Shown: positions 1 to 10,249, counted from the stretch's first letter. The stretch: DNA of 33,105 nt from Schoenoplectus triqueter (GCA_964058805.1 CAXKVV010000297.1:1-33105); one strand, 5' to 3'. Made by a program: numbers and translations. Notes: a model not told the origin generated them from the sequence alone.

Positions 1-2634
1 CCACTGTTCCAAAATATCATCTGACACGGGGGGAGTTGATGACCACTGAACAATGGTTGGCTGTGGTCTACACAATATGGTGAACAAAATTATGATTAGC
101 CACAATATGCACTCCTGCACCTATTCTTAGTTTAAAAAAAAAAAAAGAGAGAGAGAGAGAGAGAAGCAACAGGAGCTGAGAACTAGAAACTAAATTTACT
201 TCTTGAACAAAAGATAATTAACTAAATAAATTAGGAATTCACATGAGGTGATTATAAGATATGAACCAAAAAAGTGCTCACATCCTTCTGTGCATCTATA
301 TGTTCATTTTCAGACCTTATATTCATAAGTTTGTACACTTTGTTGGGTGACATTAGTAAAAAGTTTTACAATAAAGAATTTGGAACTGAAGAGACAAAAG
401 AATTATCATTCCAGATATAAACTGATTTGATACAAAACGCGCCTTAAAATATCCCTAACCTCATGAAGGATCTTGAACTTGACACTTGTACCACCTCCAT
501 GGATTTGTAGACCTTCAATTTCAGTGCAGATTCCTTTAAGCCAATAAGTTCTTTTCTGATGCCTTCTTCAGTGCAGCTAAGTGCATATGCATTTACACCA
601 GCATTAATAAATTCCTAAAGAAATTAAACAAATTATGTGATGATACAGGTCAGATTATAGTGGTACTAACAGTAATGGAACATGCATGGTTTACACTAAT
701 ACACAAGAATATTAACTAGAACTTACAAAATTGGTACGTACTATGATATAGAAAATAACAATCACAAGTCTGCAAACATCAGAAATCCCAGGGACTATCA
801 TGCAGGATGACTGGTCGGTGTGAAATATATACTAGTATTCTCTTTCATTTCTGCCTTAGTTTTTTCTCCTCAGATGCCTAAATGAAAAAAAAATGAGGGG
901 CTAACTAAACTCTGATTGTGCCTAAAAACTGAACTTTTTTATTACCCAATAAGCAAAAATTCATTGCAGGCATATCCAACGGACTCTGACAAAGGCTAAA
1001 GCCACTAACATCAAACTCAGATAAGACTTGGGAGAAAATAGTATTTTCAGAAGGTGGGTAATTAGAAGATTGATCAGAAATACAAAAAAAAAATGAAGTG
1101 CTGTACCTTTAGGTTTTCACCACCTCGCTGATCAACAACATTTCTATAACGCCTTAATAGGCTTATTGCTATATTTCGTGATGATTTAAAATCCTCATCT
1201 GACAATGCATTGATGTGAAACCTATGCTGCGCAGTAAATATGAAGCAAGAGAATCTTAAAAAAATTGAATATAATGACGCTATGCTGTTCATGCCCAAAA
1301 TGCATAATATTCCTCTTAGGAGAGGTTCTTTTTATCCCAATTTCTGTGATTTTAAAGCAAGTAATGACCGCTTGGACAAAATCGCATTCCAATTCCAATT
1401 GAAATTTTGACCATGATAAACCACAACATGCTACAGTACCAGCTGAGTATTTACTGGTAGCAAAAACAATTGAAATTATGAAAAGCAAAACCAAAACCAG
1501 TAAGTGGTTCCTTGGGCTTGTACGATCACTTAAGCTTCTCCACATGTCATGGCTTCAAGATCTGGCGCAGTCAAACTTAAAGGTAGAAATATTGTGCATC
1601 TTAGGTACCTAGCATAAACGCCACTATTTATTATGTAATATTGGGTATTTTAACAATATCGACTTATAGATATATATGACATGCATGACGTCAGAATAGC
1701 TAATTCATATCCAGTACATCAGCATAGCTATCATCCAGAGAAATTCAGCTAGGCAACTGAAAACCATACTATAAATAGAAAGAAAATTAGAAACTATTTG
1801 AGATTTCAAACTTCTTCATCTTTCAATGAAAATTGATTCAATAAGCAAGAAAAGCACACCGAATTGTTGGCTCATCGTCAGGCAAAGAAGACTTAGAATC
1901 AATATTTTCTTATGTAAAGGATCTTTCTTTTAACAGTGGTAACGGTTAAATAAGATAAGGAGTTAACAATATATTTCAAACGTGCATTCTTTTAGAGCAT
2001 GACTAACCATATATTCATAAACAACCCAAGTACTGGAATGAAATGGAAATATGGAATAAATTATTATTGCTGAACTGAGCAATTGGTGTTAATAGTAAAT
2101 ACTAAAGAGGGGATCGGTTGATAATGGGTTATTTTGATAATTTTTGACAATGGATCTCTAAATAAATAGAAAAAAAATAGAAAAAAATTAACATATATGT
2201 TTTTCTATCTCTGGATTGAGGGTCATTCAAATTTCATGTAATTTTATTATCGTTTGATAGTCCATCAAAAACCGTTAAATTTGAACCGTTGTAAATTACA
2301 TAAAAAATTGATGATTTTTAATGGACTATCAAACGATAATGAAATTGTATGAAATTTAAATGACTCTCAATCCATAGATAGAAGAATACATCTATATTGT
2401 TTTTCCATTTTTAAAATTTTTTTTATATTTATTTAGAAATCCATCGTAGAGGTTATCAAAATAACTCATTTTCAACCGATCCCTCTCAATACTAAATACC
2501 GTACAGTACATTTAACCCGCAGTATCAGAATCAATTGGTAACAACTACGGAAATTATACCCAAGCTTGGATAAAATAACGAAAATCACCTGAAAATGGCC
2601 CAATTATAGGATCATAGCACCACTGCATGTACAT
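1..2634 (-). CDS. Conserved plant protein of unknown function, five exons, frameshifted, truncated by window edge
   Basis: Exons, by splice phase on the minus strand: 2634-2589, 1908-1860, 1221-1107, 614-460 and 114 to beyond position 1. All introns are GT-AG. The ATG at 2634 is directly preceded by an in-frame TGA, which fixes the start; the protein opens MYMQWCYDPIIGPFS. Later recognisable blocks are LPDDEPTIRFHINALSDEDF, RYRNVVDQRGGENLK, EFINAGVNAYALSCTEEG, GGGTSVKFKI and PTIVQWSSTPPVSDD. From memory these match one conserved plant family with no assigned function; I cannot name it safely. Exon 5 begins ECILWLIIILFTILC, a hydrophobic stretch that could be a membrane segment. Exon 4 is 155 nt, but the flanking phases need a multiple of 3. 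The frame shifts near 521-530, between ...LIGLKES and EIEGLQIHGGG, as if one base were lost. This could be a real null allele, a pseudogene or an assembly error. Exon structure is well supported; function is unknown. Confidence 0.8.
134..165. repeat. poly-A followed by (GA)n in intron 4
   Basis: A run of 13 A followed by about nine GA units, just upstream (in gene orientation) of exon 5. On the gene strand it reads (TC)n then poly-T, so it probably serves as the pyrimidine-rich tract before the acceptor at 115-116. Confidence 0.8.
2107..2487. mobile_element. Mutator-type foldback MITE, copy 1, in intron 1
   Basis: A 381-bp element whose two arms are inverted copies for almost the full length: GAGGGGATCGGTTGA at the left, and the reverse complement of the right end GAGAGGGATCGGTTGA. 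It is flanked by a perfect 9-bp direct repeat AATACTAAA (2098-2106 and 2488-2496). A 9-bp target duplication with long terminal inverted repeats is the signature of Mutator-like elements. It has no coding capacity, so it would need a transposase supplied from elsewhere. Related copies lie at 9441-9792, 25051-25376 and 25391-29369 (the last interrupted). It sits inside intron 1 of the left-edge gene, so the intron transcript could fold into a long hairpin. Confidence 0.88.
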
Positions 2635-2915
2635 TCACACACCAGTTTCTCGGAGAGAGACGAGACAGAGAAAATTAAATAGAAGCGGAGAAAAGGGGAA
2701 CGTGGTTTGACCTCAAGCGAAGGATTGAACGAGCACGCAATTAAGTAGAGTTCTGAAGCCACAGCACTAGTGTTGTAAACAAATGCGACGGGTCAAATCT
2801 GTGTTCTTATTTCGATCTGATTTATGTTTAAACTCATTCTAATTCGTGTCTGAGAAAACTCATAGGTCTATAATGGGTACGGTCAAAATTTTCAAATAAT
2901 TTGTCTAAAACCCGT

Positions 2916-4144
2916 TAGGACTGTCAATGGCACACTTTTAGTCATTTACTCGACTCAGGGGCGGATGCAGGATTTTAGTCAGGGGACAAATATCGGATTG
3001 TAATAGCTTATCGGGTTTTAATCCATTAACTAATCGGGTGCTAAATAAAAATAATAATAATTTAATATATATTCTTACCTAAAAAAAATTTATTAGAAAT
3101 AATAACATTTTATATATTAAAAATAACAATAAAATAAAGCTCAAAGTAATAGATAATTAAGTTGATGAAGAAAATTTTTGTCTATAAAACTTTATATTTT
3201 GATATTTTTGCATAATTATTTCATTATACATGATATTAAATATTTGTTTCAATAAAATTAATCAGACAATACAGAGGAGACAAAAAAATTCCAGGGGGGA
3301 CAAACTACCGAAAGAATTACCGAAAAACACTGTTTTTCAAAATCCAGGGGGGCAGCTGTCCCCCCTGGGCTAGTGTGCATCTGCCCCTGACCCGACCCGT
3401 ATCATGCCCGATAAGACGGGTATAAATAAGATTTTATTTTCATTAGGTAATCGAGCATGGGTATGGATAAGAAAAAAATTCGTTAACTTATCGGGTATGA
3501 ATATGGGTAAGGGGTTTTCGTTACCCATTATCAATTGGGTAAATTATATAAATATATATATATATATAGTTAAATTATAAATATATATATATATATAGTA
3601 ATTAGTATATATTTTTTATGACAATTGACATGAAAAAATTATATGATTTTTGTTATATCTAAAATAATAATTATTATTGTACTTTATTTATATATTTATT
3701 TAATGCTATTTATTTGTCTAAATCATATAATTTTTTTCATTGAATTATTTTTATTTTTACCCGTTATATACTGTTACATGTTCGTTACTTGAAATTTTTA
3801 ATGGGTAAGGGTAGGGTAGGAACCATATCACCTGCGGAGCTGAAAAAGCTCTGTAGGTGCGGTTCTTTTGATTTGTGCAGTCCGATCATTTATCAACGGT
3901 TCTATTTTAACAGTAATAAACATCCTCATGCATCAAAATTTATGTTTAGACTTCCCCACAGCTGTTGTGATTTCCCTGCAGTGATCTCCGCACAGAAAAT
4001 ATCCGTAGAGAATACTCGCCCGGGTAAGGTATGGGTAAAGAAAAATTTAATAGGTATGAGTAAAATATAGATAAAGAAAATTGTAATGGACATGTGTATG
4101 AAAATACCTCCATCCGTACCCTATCATACCTATTGACGGCCCTA
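2916..4144. mobile_element. Middle hAT element, inserted in the outer one
   Basis: TIRs TAGGACTGTCAATGG (left) and TAGGGCCGTCAATAGG (reverse complement of right end) are the TAGGGCTGTCAATGG class common in plant hAT elements. The 8-bp flanks match at 7 of 8 positions (AAACCCGT 2908-2915, AAACTCGT 4145-4152). The subterminal parts carry many GGGTA/GGGTAAGG words, and two (TA)n tracts lie near 3550-3600. It is non-autonomous: no transposase frame is seen. A third element at 2956-3389 is inserted near its left end. The stretch 3820-4015 is more base-balanced than the rest and may be captured or older sequence. Confidence 0.8.
2956..3389. mobile_element. Innermost hAT (Tip100-like) MITE
   Basis: A 434-bp element with termini CAGGGGCGGATGCAGG and, reverse-complemented, CAGGGGCAGATGCACAC. 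This CAGGGGCGGA class is known from hAT-Tip100 type elements. The 8-bp flanks ACTCGACT and ACCCGACC match at 6 of 8 positions. Relatives occur at 12738-12974 (internally deleted) and 29889-30302 (reverse orientation). It has no coding capacity. Confidence 0.8.
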
Positions 4145-4609
4145 AAACTCGTCCTGTCCTAATCTGTGCCTGACCCGTCCTAACCCACTCAAACTCGACC
4201 CGTGATAACCCGTTATATCATTTTATTTGAATATTTAAATATATCATTTGAATTTCTACTTAATTTTTTTTAGTCATAAAAAACCAAAATAAATTTATCA
4301 AGAATATAAATGGTTATATATATTTAATATTTTTTATTTACGAAATTTTTAATAATTTATTTGAATTTTTGAGTTACTTTTGAATTTTAGGAAAAAAATG
4401 GCGTACCCGACCCGATCTGATCCGTCCCAGTTGTTGGACTTGTCCTGATCCGCCTCATCAATCTGACTCGACCCGTCTGACCCATGATCCTGAAACGGAT
4501 CGCGGCCGCACCCTCTCAAATCTGACCCATGCTAACCTGTCCCGTCTAACCCGTCGACCCGTCTTAACCCGTCCCCAACCCGTCCAGTTTTTAAAACACT
4601 ACACATGAC

Positions 4610-5440
4610 CAATGTTTTTAAATGCGAATTTATATGCGGTATGCGGCGTCATATGCAGATTTTCATGCCGACACATATATGTAGTTTTTTTATTATTTTT
4701 AAATAGAGAATAATAAAAAAATACTCAACTATAACATTGTAAACCGCATAGACCCGCATATTGACTGTATGGATCCGCATATTGACTGCTCATAAACTTT
4801 ATAATAATAAAATACTGAAAATTTTAAATAAATAAAATATGTTAAAGTACATATAATAGAAATTTAAATTTTACGATGATAAATTTGAATTTTAAGAACA
4901 GAATCAAAGATCAAGTCAGAAATTTATAAGATAAGTATATTTAAATTAAACTTTTACGTGAGAAGTGAATTTGTTGAATCAATTGTGAAAATACCAAGCT
5001 TAAATAATAAAATAAAATGCAAAACTAGTAAAGGAATGTAAAGTTCAATTAAAATTTAGCATCATATTCACATAAAAAAAATATAACAAAATAAATAAAT
5101 TCAAAATATGAACTAGACATGAGGTGAGACTAATGAATCTTGTGGAAACTATTTTTTTTAAACAAAATAATAATAATTATTATTATTATTATTGATCAAT
5201 TAATGGAACACCTAAATTAATAAAACTAAAAGTTAAGTTTTAATTAAAGAATATAAATGTATTAGATGTGATGAGGTTTAATAAACAAATCGTTATGAAA
5301 ATGAATACATTAATCAATTAGAATTTTTGAGGATTTAATTTATCACGCGATTGTCCGCATAGTTTTTGTCACAGATAATCAGATTCGAGTCAAATCTTCC
5401 TTTTTTTTTTTCCTGTCGAGTCAAATACAATAAAATTTAG
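4610..5440. other. AT-rich intergenic DNA, no gene seen
   Basis: No convincing coding sequence. CCGCATAT-type words recur (4746-4790 and again near 5355), and the left part reads GTTTTTAAATGCGAAT. It could be another decayed hAT-like element directly abutting the nest, but I could not pair its ends or find a TSD. A short ATT microsatellite lies near 5170-5192 and a poly-T run near 5400. Confidence 0.4.
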
Positions 5441-5950
5441 CATCATATCTCTAACTGAATGGCGTGCTTCACCGTGCCGAGGTGGAATTGCCGGTTCTGC
5501 CCTTTGTCTTCCTCTCTCTCTCTCCGGCCATAGGGGTTGCCGCTAACCATCTTCTTTGTTGCCTATGTTGAATCTGGTAATCCCTTTTCCTTTTATTTTC
5601 GGTTGTGGTCCTATTGTGCTGGGACAAAGCCCCATGCCTTATCTTTCTTAGCTGAATTGGCTTTCTTGGTGCGATTCAGATGGGGTGTGATAATTACTTG
5701 CTTACTCCCTAATTTCTTGTGTGTATTTGAGCCTTATTTGTACTAGACAATGCATATTCTAGATCCTGTAACACATGGGTACGTGCTGTCTTGCCTCCCG
5801 TTGTTGCTAACCTTATTGTCTTTGACCTTTTGTTGTGAGTGAAAATTGGGATAATAAAATTTGGGTTGGAAATTAGGACTATCGAATTAGAATCTGAGAA
5901 ATGAAAGTATAAGATATGGTCCATTCGGATATGATTAGGATTTATGAAAA
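5441..5950. other. Unassigned base-balanced island, possible gene relic
   Basis: This stretch is less AT-rich than its surroundings and has a CT-rich block (5505-5525), like a plant leader. A short frame from the ATG at 5459 reads MACFTVPRWNCRFCPL and stops within 25 codons. A 69-codon frame at 5537-5746 has no recognisable domain. It may be the remains of a first exon or a promoter, but I recognise no family. Confidence 0.25.
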
Positions 5951-6048
5951 AAAATAAACCACTAACTCATTAATATATTAAAGATGTTAGATGGATTTGT
6001 TAAGCTTATTTTAACTAATTCTTTAATTAATTCTTTTTTATATATATA

Positions 6049-6455
6049 TAGTAGATCTACGGTGAGCTTGAGCTCACGGAAGATCTCCATGAGCTTAACT
6101 CAGAAAATATATCAAATGATCTTCAAATTTTGATTTTTCACTCTCATTAAATTCTTCATATTGAAATCTTATGCGGTACAAAATTTTGAGATATTTTGAG
6201 TTTTCTAAGTCAATTTTTTTAATTTTTGAAAATCAACTCCAAAAATAATAATAATATATTCAATGTTTGTACATTATTTTCAAAAATTGAAAAAAATAAT
6301 TTAAAAAACTCGAAACATCCTAAATTTTTGTACCCCATAAGATTTCAATATGAAGAATTTAATGAAATTGAAAAATCAAAATTTAGAGATCATTTGATAT
6401 ATTTTTTGAGTTAAACTCAAGGAGGTCTTCTGTGAGCTTAAGCTCACCGTAGATT

Positions 6456-6460
<5 letters not shown>
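6049..6460. mobile_element. Foldback MITE family B, copy B1
   Basis: A 412-bp element with TIRs TAGTAGATCTACGGTGAGCT and, reverse-complemented, TAGTAAATCTACGGTGAGCT. The arms pair over most of the length around a short centre near 6240. Its left end abuts a short (TA)n run and its right end a long one, so the target duplication cannot be separated from the repeat, but TA is the obvious candidate. It is non-coding: the 62-codon frame inside it is accidental. Confidence 0.75.
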
Positions 6461-6514
<54 letters not shown>

Positions 6515-6540
6515 TATATACATAGAGAGAGAGAGAGAGA
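6459..6540. repeat. (TA)n then (GA)n microsatellite
   Basis: About 27 TA units, a short TGCATATATACA interruption, then about nine GA units. It lies exactly between MITE copies B1 and B2. Confidence 0.9.
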
Positions 6541-6920
6541 GTAAAGATACTGTGAGCTTAGCTCAAAAAATATATCAAATCATCTTGAAATTTTAATTTA
6601 TCATTCTCATTAAATTTTTTATATTAAAATCTCATGGAATGCAAAAATTTGGAGCGTTTTGAGCTTTTTAAGTTGTAGTTTTTATTTTTTGAAAATCAGC
6701 TCTAAAAATAATAATAATATATTCAATACTTGAACATCATTTTAAAAAATTAAAAACGGTGACTTAAAAAGCTCAAAACACTCCAAATTTTTGCATCCCA
6801 TAAGATTTTTATATAAAGAATTTAATGAGAATGATAAATTAAAATTTTGAAATGATTTAATATATTTTTGAGTTAAACTCACGGAAGGCCTCCATGAACT
6901 TAAACTCATGGTATCTTTAC

Positions 6921-6922
<2 letters not shown>
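6541..6922. mobile_element. Foldback MITE family B, copy B2
   Basis: Termini GTAAAGATACTGTGAGCTTA and, reverse-complemented, GTAAAGATACCATGAGTTTA. The internal part (CTCATTAAATTTTTTATATT and its inverted partner) matches B1 and B3. It is more diverged than B1 and B3 are from each other. Confidence 0.72.

Positions 6923-6950
<28 letters not shown>
6919..6950. repeat. (TA)n(GA)n microsatellite between B2 and B3
   Basis: A TA run followed directly by about nine GA units, the same composite seen before B2 and before copy C1. Confidence 0.85.
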
Positions 6951-6951
<1 letters not shown>

Positions 6952-7360
6952 TAAATCTACGGTGAGCTTAAGCTCACGAAAGATCTCTGTGAGTTTAGCT
7001 CAAAAAATATATCAAATGACCTTTAAATTTTGATTTTTCAATCTCATTAAATTTTTCATATTGAAATATTATGGGGTACAAAAATTTGAAATGTTTCGAG
7101 TTTTCTATGTCACTCTTTTCAATTTTTTAAAATCAGCTCCAAAACTAATAATAAAATATTCAATGCTTGTACATTATTTTCAAAAATTGAAAAGAGTGAC
7201 TTAGAAAACTCGAAACATCCCAAATTTTTGTACTTCATAAGATTTCAATATGAAGAATTTAATGAGATTGAAAAATCAAAATTTAGAGATCATTTGATAT
7301 ATTTTTTGAGCTAAACTCACGGAGGTCTTCCGTAAAATTAAGCTCATCGTAGATTTACTA
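6951..7360. mobile_element. Foldback MITE family B, copy B3
   Basis: A 410-bp copy, very similar to B1 in the same orientation. It starts GTAAATCTACGGTGAGCTTA and ends TCGTAGATTTACTA. The arms are near-complete inverted repeats, so a transcript would form a long hairpin. Non-coding. Confidence 0.75.
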
Positions 7361-8043
7361 TATATATATTATAAATAAATTTATCATTTAATAATAAATA
7401 CAAATAACATCATATATAAATTCTAAATGCCAAACGCAACAACGATGCATTTATATGTATGTCTATTTATAAAATAGAAATTAGTCAATTGTTCTTTGAA
7501 ACTACAACAATTTCACTACCTGGGGTACAAAATAATTTAGTACAATAATTATAGATGTATAAAATATATTTTCTTAATACTAAAAATAGTTGTAACATAA
7601 TTATAACCTTTTTATTAATAATTATAAAATCTATAAATTATTATTATAAATAATAAATTATAACCTTTGTATTAATAATGATAATGAGTATATATATCTG
7701 GATACATTTTTTTTACTTTCAAATAATACTTACATTAAAAATAATGTAATTATGAATTAATAAATATAAATATGATAAGCAATATAAGTTGTACGTATAT
7801 TAAGTGATCCCTTCATTTTTAAATAGTATCTATACTACAATAAGCTTTATAAATAAAAATAGAAGTAGAAATAATATAACACTATAGATTATATAAGGCC
7901 AATAATATTATTTACAACATAATATGTGTATAGGTGAAACCACAACGTTTATATTAGTAATAATAAGTATGTTGAAATGCAAGTAGGTTACAATTTTTCT
8001 TTAAAATAAATAGATTAATGTTATGAATAATATAAATATGATC

Positions 8044-8079
<36 letters not shown>

Positions 8080-8860
8080 TAGAATAACATTCACGAGTTC
8101 TCTAATAAAAAAAGGAACAAATATATGAATATAAAATAATAATAACTTAAATAATAAAATAAATTATCCACGTGTAATATCATTTATGAATAAAATAAAT
8201 TATGTATTAATTAATTTCTTTATTTTTAATAAGAACAATATTAAGTATAAAATATTATATATTAATCAATTTCTCTATTTATTTAATTAATTTTAATTTT
8301 AATTTCTTTGTTCCGTAAATGTAACCGAATTTAAATGAATAAAATGGATTATGGATTTGTGCTTTTTATTTTTAAATTGGATTATGGATTTGTACTTGTA
8401 CTTTTTTTCTGTGTGTTTTAACAACTATCGAATTATCGACTATTGAACAACGAGCCCTTGAAATTCTTGACTCAAAGGCACATGTAAAAAATAATTATTA
8501 TTATATGATAAAGATTTATAAAAATTAAGCAATGTATTATAAAAGCAATAAACGATAAAACTCAAAAAGAACAGATTTAGAAATGATAAAATAATTAAAA
8601 TCATGAACTCCGAACGAAAATAATGAAAAGACGTATAAAAGTGGTTTAATGATAAACACAATAAAACTGATAAAAATATAACAATGAATATTCCGACACC
8701 TTATAAATACAATAGAAATGATGTCAAAATTTTATGAAAAAAAACGCAAAAGCCGAACGGACTTAATCGAAACGCCATTTATAACTAAATATCAATTATA
8801 AAATAATCACGTTAAAACTAACAAACACTTAATTTAAATTAATATTAGATGACATAGTCG
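7361..8860. other. Very AT-rich intergenic DNA, no gene seen
   Basis: No coding signal on either strand; the open frames are chance frames in AT-rich DNA. It contains the (TA)n(CA)n microsatellite and a short direct duplication (TGGATTATGGATTTGT, twice, near 8345-8395). Confidence 0.6.
8044..8079. repeat. (TA)n(CA)n microsatellite
   Basis: Alternating TA units to about 8060, followed by nine to ten CA units. Confidence 0.9.
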
Positions 8861-8986
8861 ACTCAGATCCACTCATAGAGTACAAGGCCGACCTCGACCT
8901 CGCGTACGCAGGCGCTGATCCTGAGACGGACGCGCTGTCTCCGGAGTAGAGCGACTCCGCGATCCTCGCCAGCATTCCCAAGTATG
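8861..8986. other. GC-rich 125-bp island, possible captured exon fragment
   Basis: A sharp block of GC-rich, CpG-containing DNA inside AT-rich sequence. The minus strand is open and reads ...ARIAESLYSGDSASV... then ...APAYARSRSALYSM; other frames are also open. I do not recognise the protein. No element ends were found around it. Confidence 0.3.
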
Positions 8987-9431
8987 ATTTTCTGGGATTT
9001 GTTTTTCTTTTTTCAGAATTAGGAACCCAAAATGAAAATAAAACTGTTTTAAAATAACTGAACTGCAGTATTTTCTGGCCAAATATTTTCTAGAGACCCG
9101 AATTTGATCTGTCATTGCATCTGATAAATTGATCAGTATTTTTGGGGCCTACACACATTCGTATTTCATATCATATCATATTGTATGTAGATAGAATAGG
9201 AATAGAACTCGAGAATTAGTCCCGAAATAGGATTAAGCTAGATGTGTTATGAAATACATTTTCTGATAACTATATGTGCTTTCGCTTTCTAGCTGAGCGA
9301 CGTAATCCAATGACCATGTCGATTTGGAATTAAGCAAAGAAACCAATTCATATTCAATTTTATTCCATGTGGGACTGAAATAAAAATTAATTAGCACGTT
9401 TGTGTTGGTGAAAACTGGATCAAACGATGAA
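8987..9431. other. Intergenic DNA, no gene seen
   Basis: No recognisable coding or repeat structure before the target duplication of the MITE at 9441. Confidence 0.5.
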
Positions 9432-9440
9432 TAAATTATA

Positions 9441-9792
9441 GGGAAGTGATCCCTCGACAATGGGTTGTGTTGACAATGAATTTTCAAATAAATAAATAAT
9501 TTTATAGATATATTTTTTTACTTATAGATTGATGGTGATTAAAATTTAATGTAAAATTATTATTGTTTACTAGTACATCAAATATCATCAAAATATTATG
9601 CACTTTATAACGGTTTCAATTTAACGGTCTTTGATAGACTATCAAACGATAATAAAATTACATAAAATTTAAATCACCATCAATCTATAAGTAAAATAAT
9701 ATATTTATAAATTTTTATATATTTTTAAGATTTTTTTTCATATTTATTTGAAGATAAGATACATTGTTAAGATTGTTAAGTGATATATTTCC
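9441..9792. mobile_element. Mutator-type foldback MITE, copy 2
   Basis: A 352-bp foldback element of the same family as 2107-2487, sharing the core GACTATCAAACGATAAT. It is flanked by a perfect 9-bp repeat TAAATTATA (9432-9440, 9793-9801). Ends are GGGAAGTGATCCCT and, reverse-complemented, GGAAATATATCACTT. Confidence 0.85.
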
Positions 9793-9811
9793 TAAATTAT
9801 ATATAGAGAGA

Positions 9812-10200
9812 GAGAGAGATGCTTTGGTGCTTCTCAAAGCACAAAAACTTTGGTGCTTCTCAAAGCACAATAACTTTGGTGCTTCGCATCCGTATCTTGA
9901 ATTTGAAAGTTCAAATGACTGATTCAAATCATTAAATATGATCTTCAACTTAAAATATCTTTAGAGATAAAATTTTATATTTTTTTTGAAATATTTTACT
10001 GTTTTTTAGATATGTACAAAATTACTAATTTTGGATGGTGCAAAACTCATTAGAACTAAAAATTAGCAAAAAAATTCAAAAAAATATAATTTGATTTCCA
10101 AAGATATTTCAATATGAAGATTATGCTCAACGGTTTGAACTTTAAAATTCGGTACGGACGCGAAATATAAAAGTTTTTGTGTTTCGTGAAGCACCATAAC

Positions 10201-10220
<20 letters not shown>
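9812..10220. mobile_element. Foldback MITE family C, copy C1
   Basis: The ends are inverted: (TA)(GA)n then GCTTTGGTGCTTCTCAAAGC at the left, and the reverse complement GGTTATGGTGCTTCACGAAAC preceded by (GA)n(TA)n at the right. The interior arms (ATTTGAAAGTTCAAATGA and its partner near 10130) also pair. The left arm holds about 2.7 tandem copies of a 26-bp unit beginning CTTTGGTGCTTC (9822, 9848, 9874). It begins directly after the TSD of MITE copy 2. Non-coding. Confidence 0.7.

Positions 10221-10249
<29 letters not shown>
10201..10249. repeat. (CT)n(TA)n microsatellite
   Basis: About ten CT units then about fourteen TA units, joining C1 directly to B4. Confidence 0.9.

Larger units (their letters stand above)
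2768..4601. mobile_element. Outer hAT-like element of a three-level nest
   Basis: Terminal inverted repeats TAGTGTTGTAAAC at the left and, reverse-complemented, TAGTGTTTTAAAAAC at the right. The flanking 8-bp repeats match at 6 of 8 positions (CACAGCAC at 2760-2767, CACATGAC at 4602-4609), consistent with an old hAT target duplication. The subterminal zones are dense in ACCCGT/ACGGGT words, as expected for hAT transposase-binding regions. No transposase frame is visible. A second hAT element (2916-4144) interrupts it. The TIR resembles that of the element at 15747-16264. Confidence 0.7.

Noticed and set aside
1222..1545. 107-codon minus-strand frame
   Set aside because: It overlaps intron 2 and the exon-3 acceptor of the left-edge gene in another frame, has no recognisable domain, and includes intronic AT-rich sequence.
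3789..4070. 93-codon plus-strand frame
   Set aside because: It lies wholly inside the middle hAT element and translates its GGGTA repeats plus an unrelated insert; no transposase similarity.
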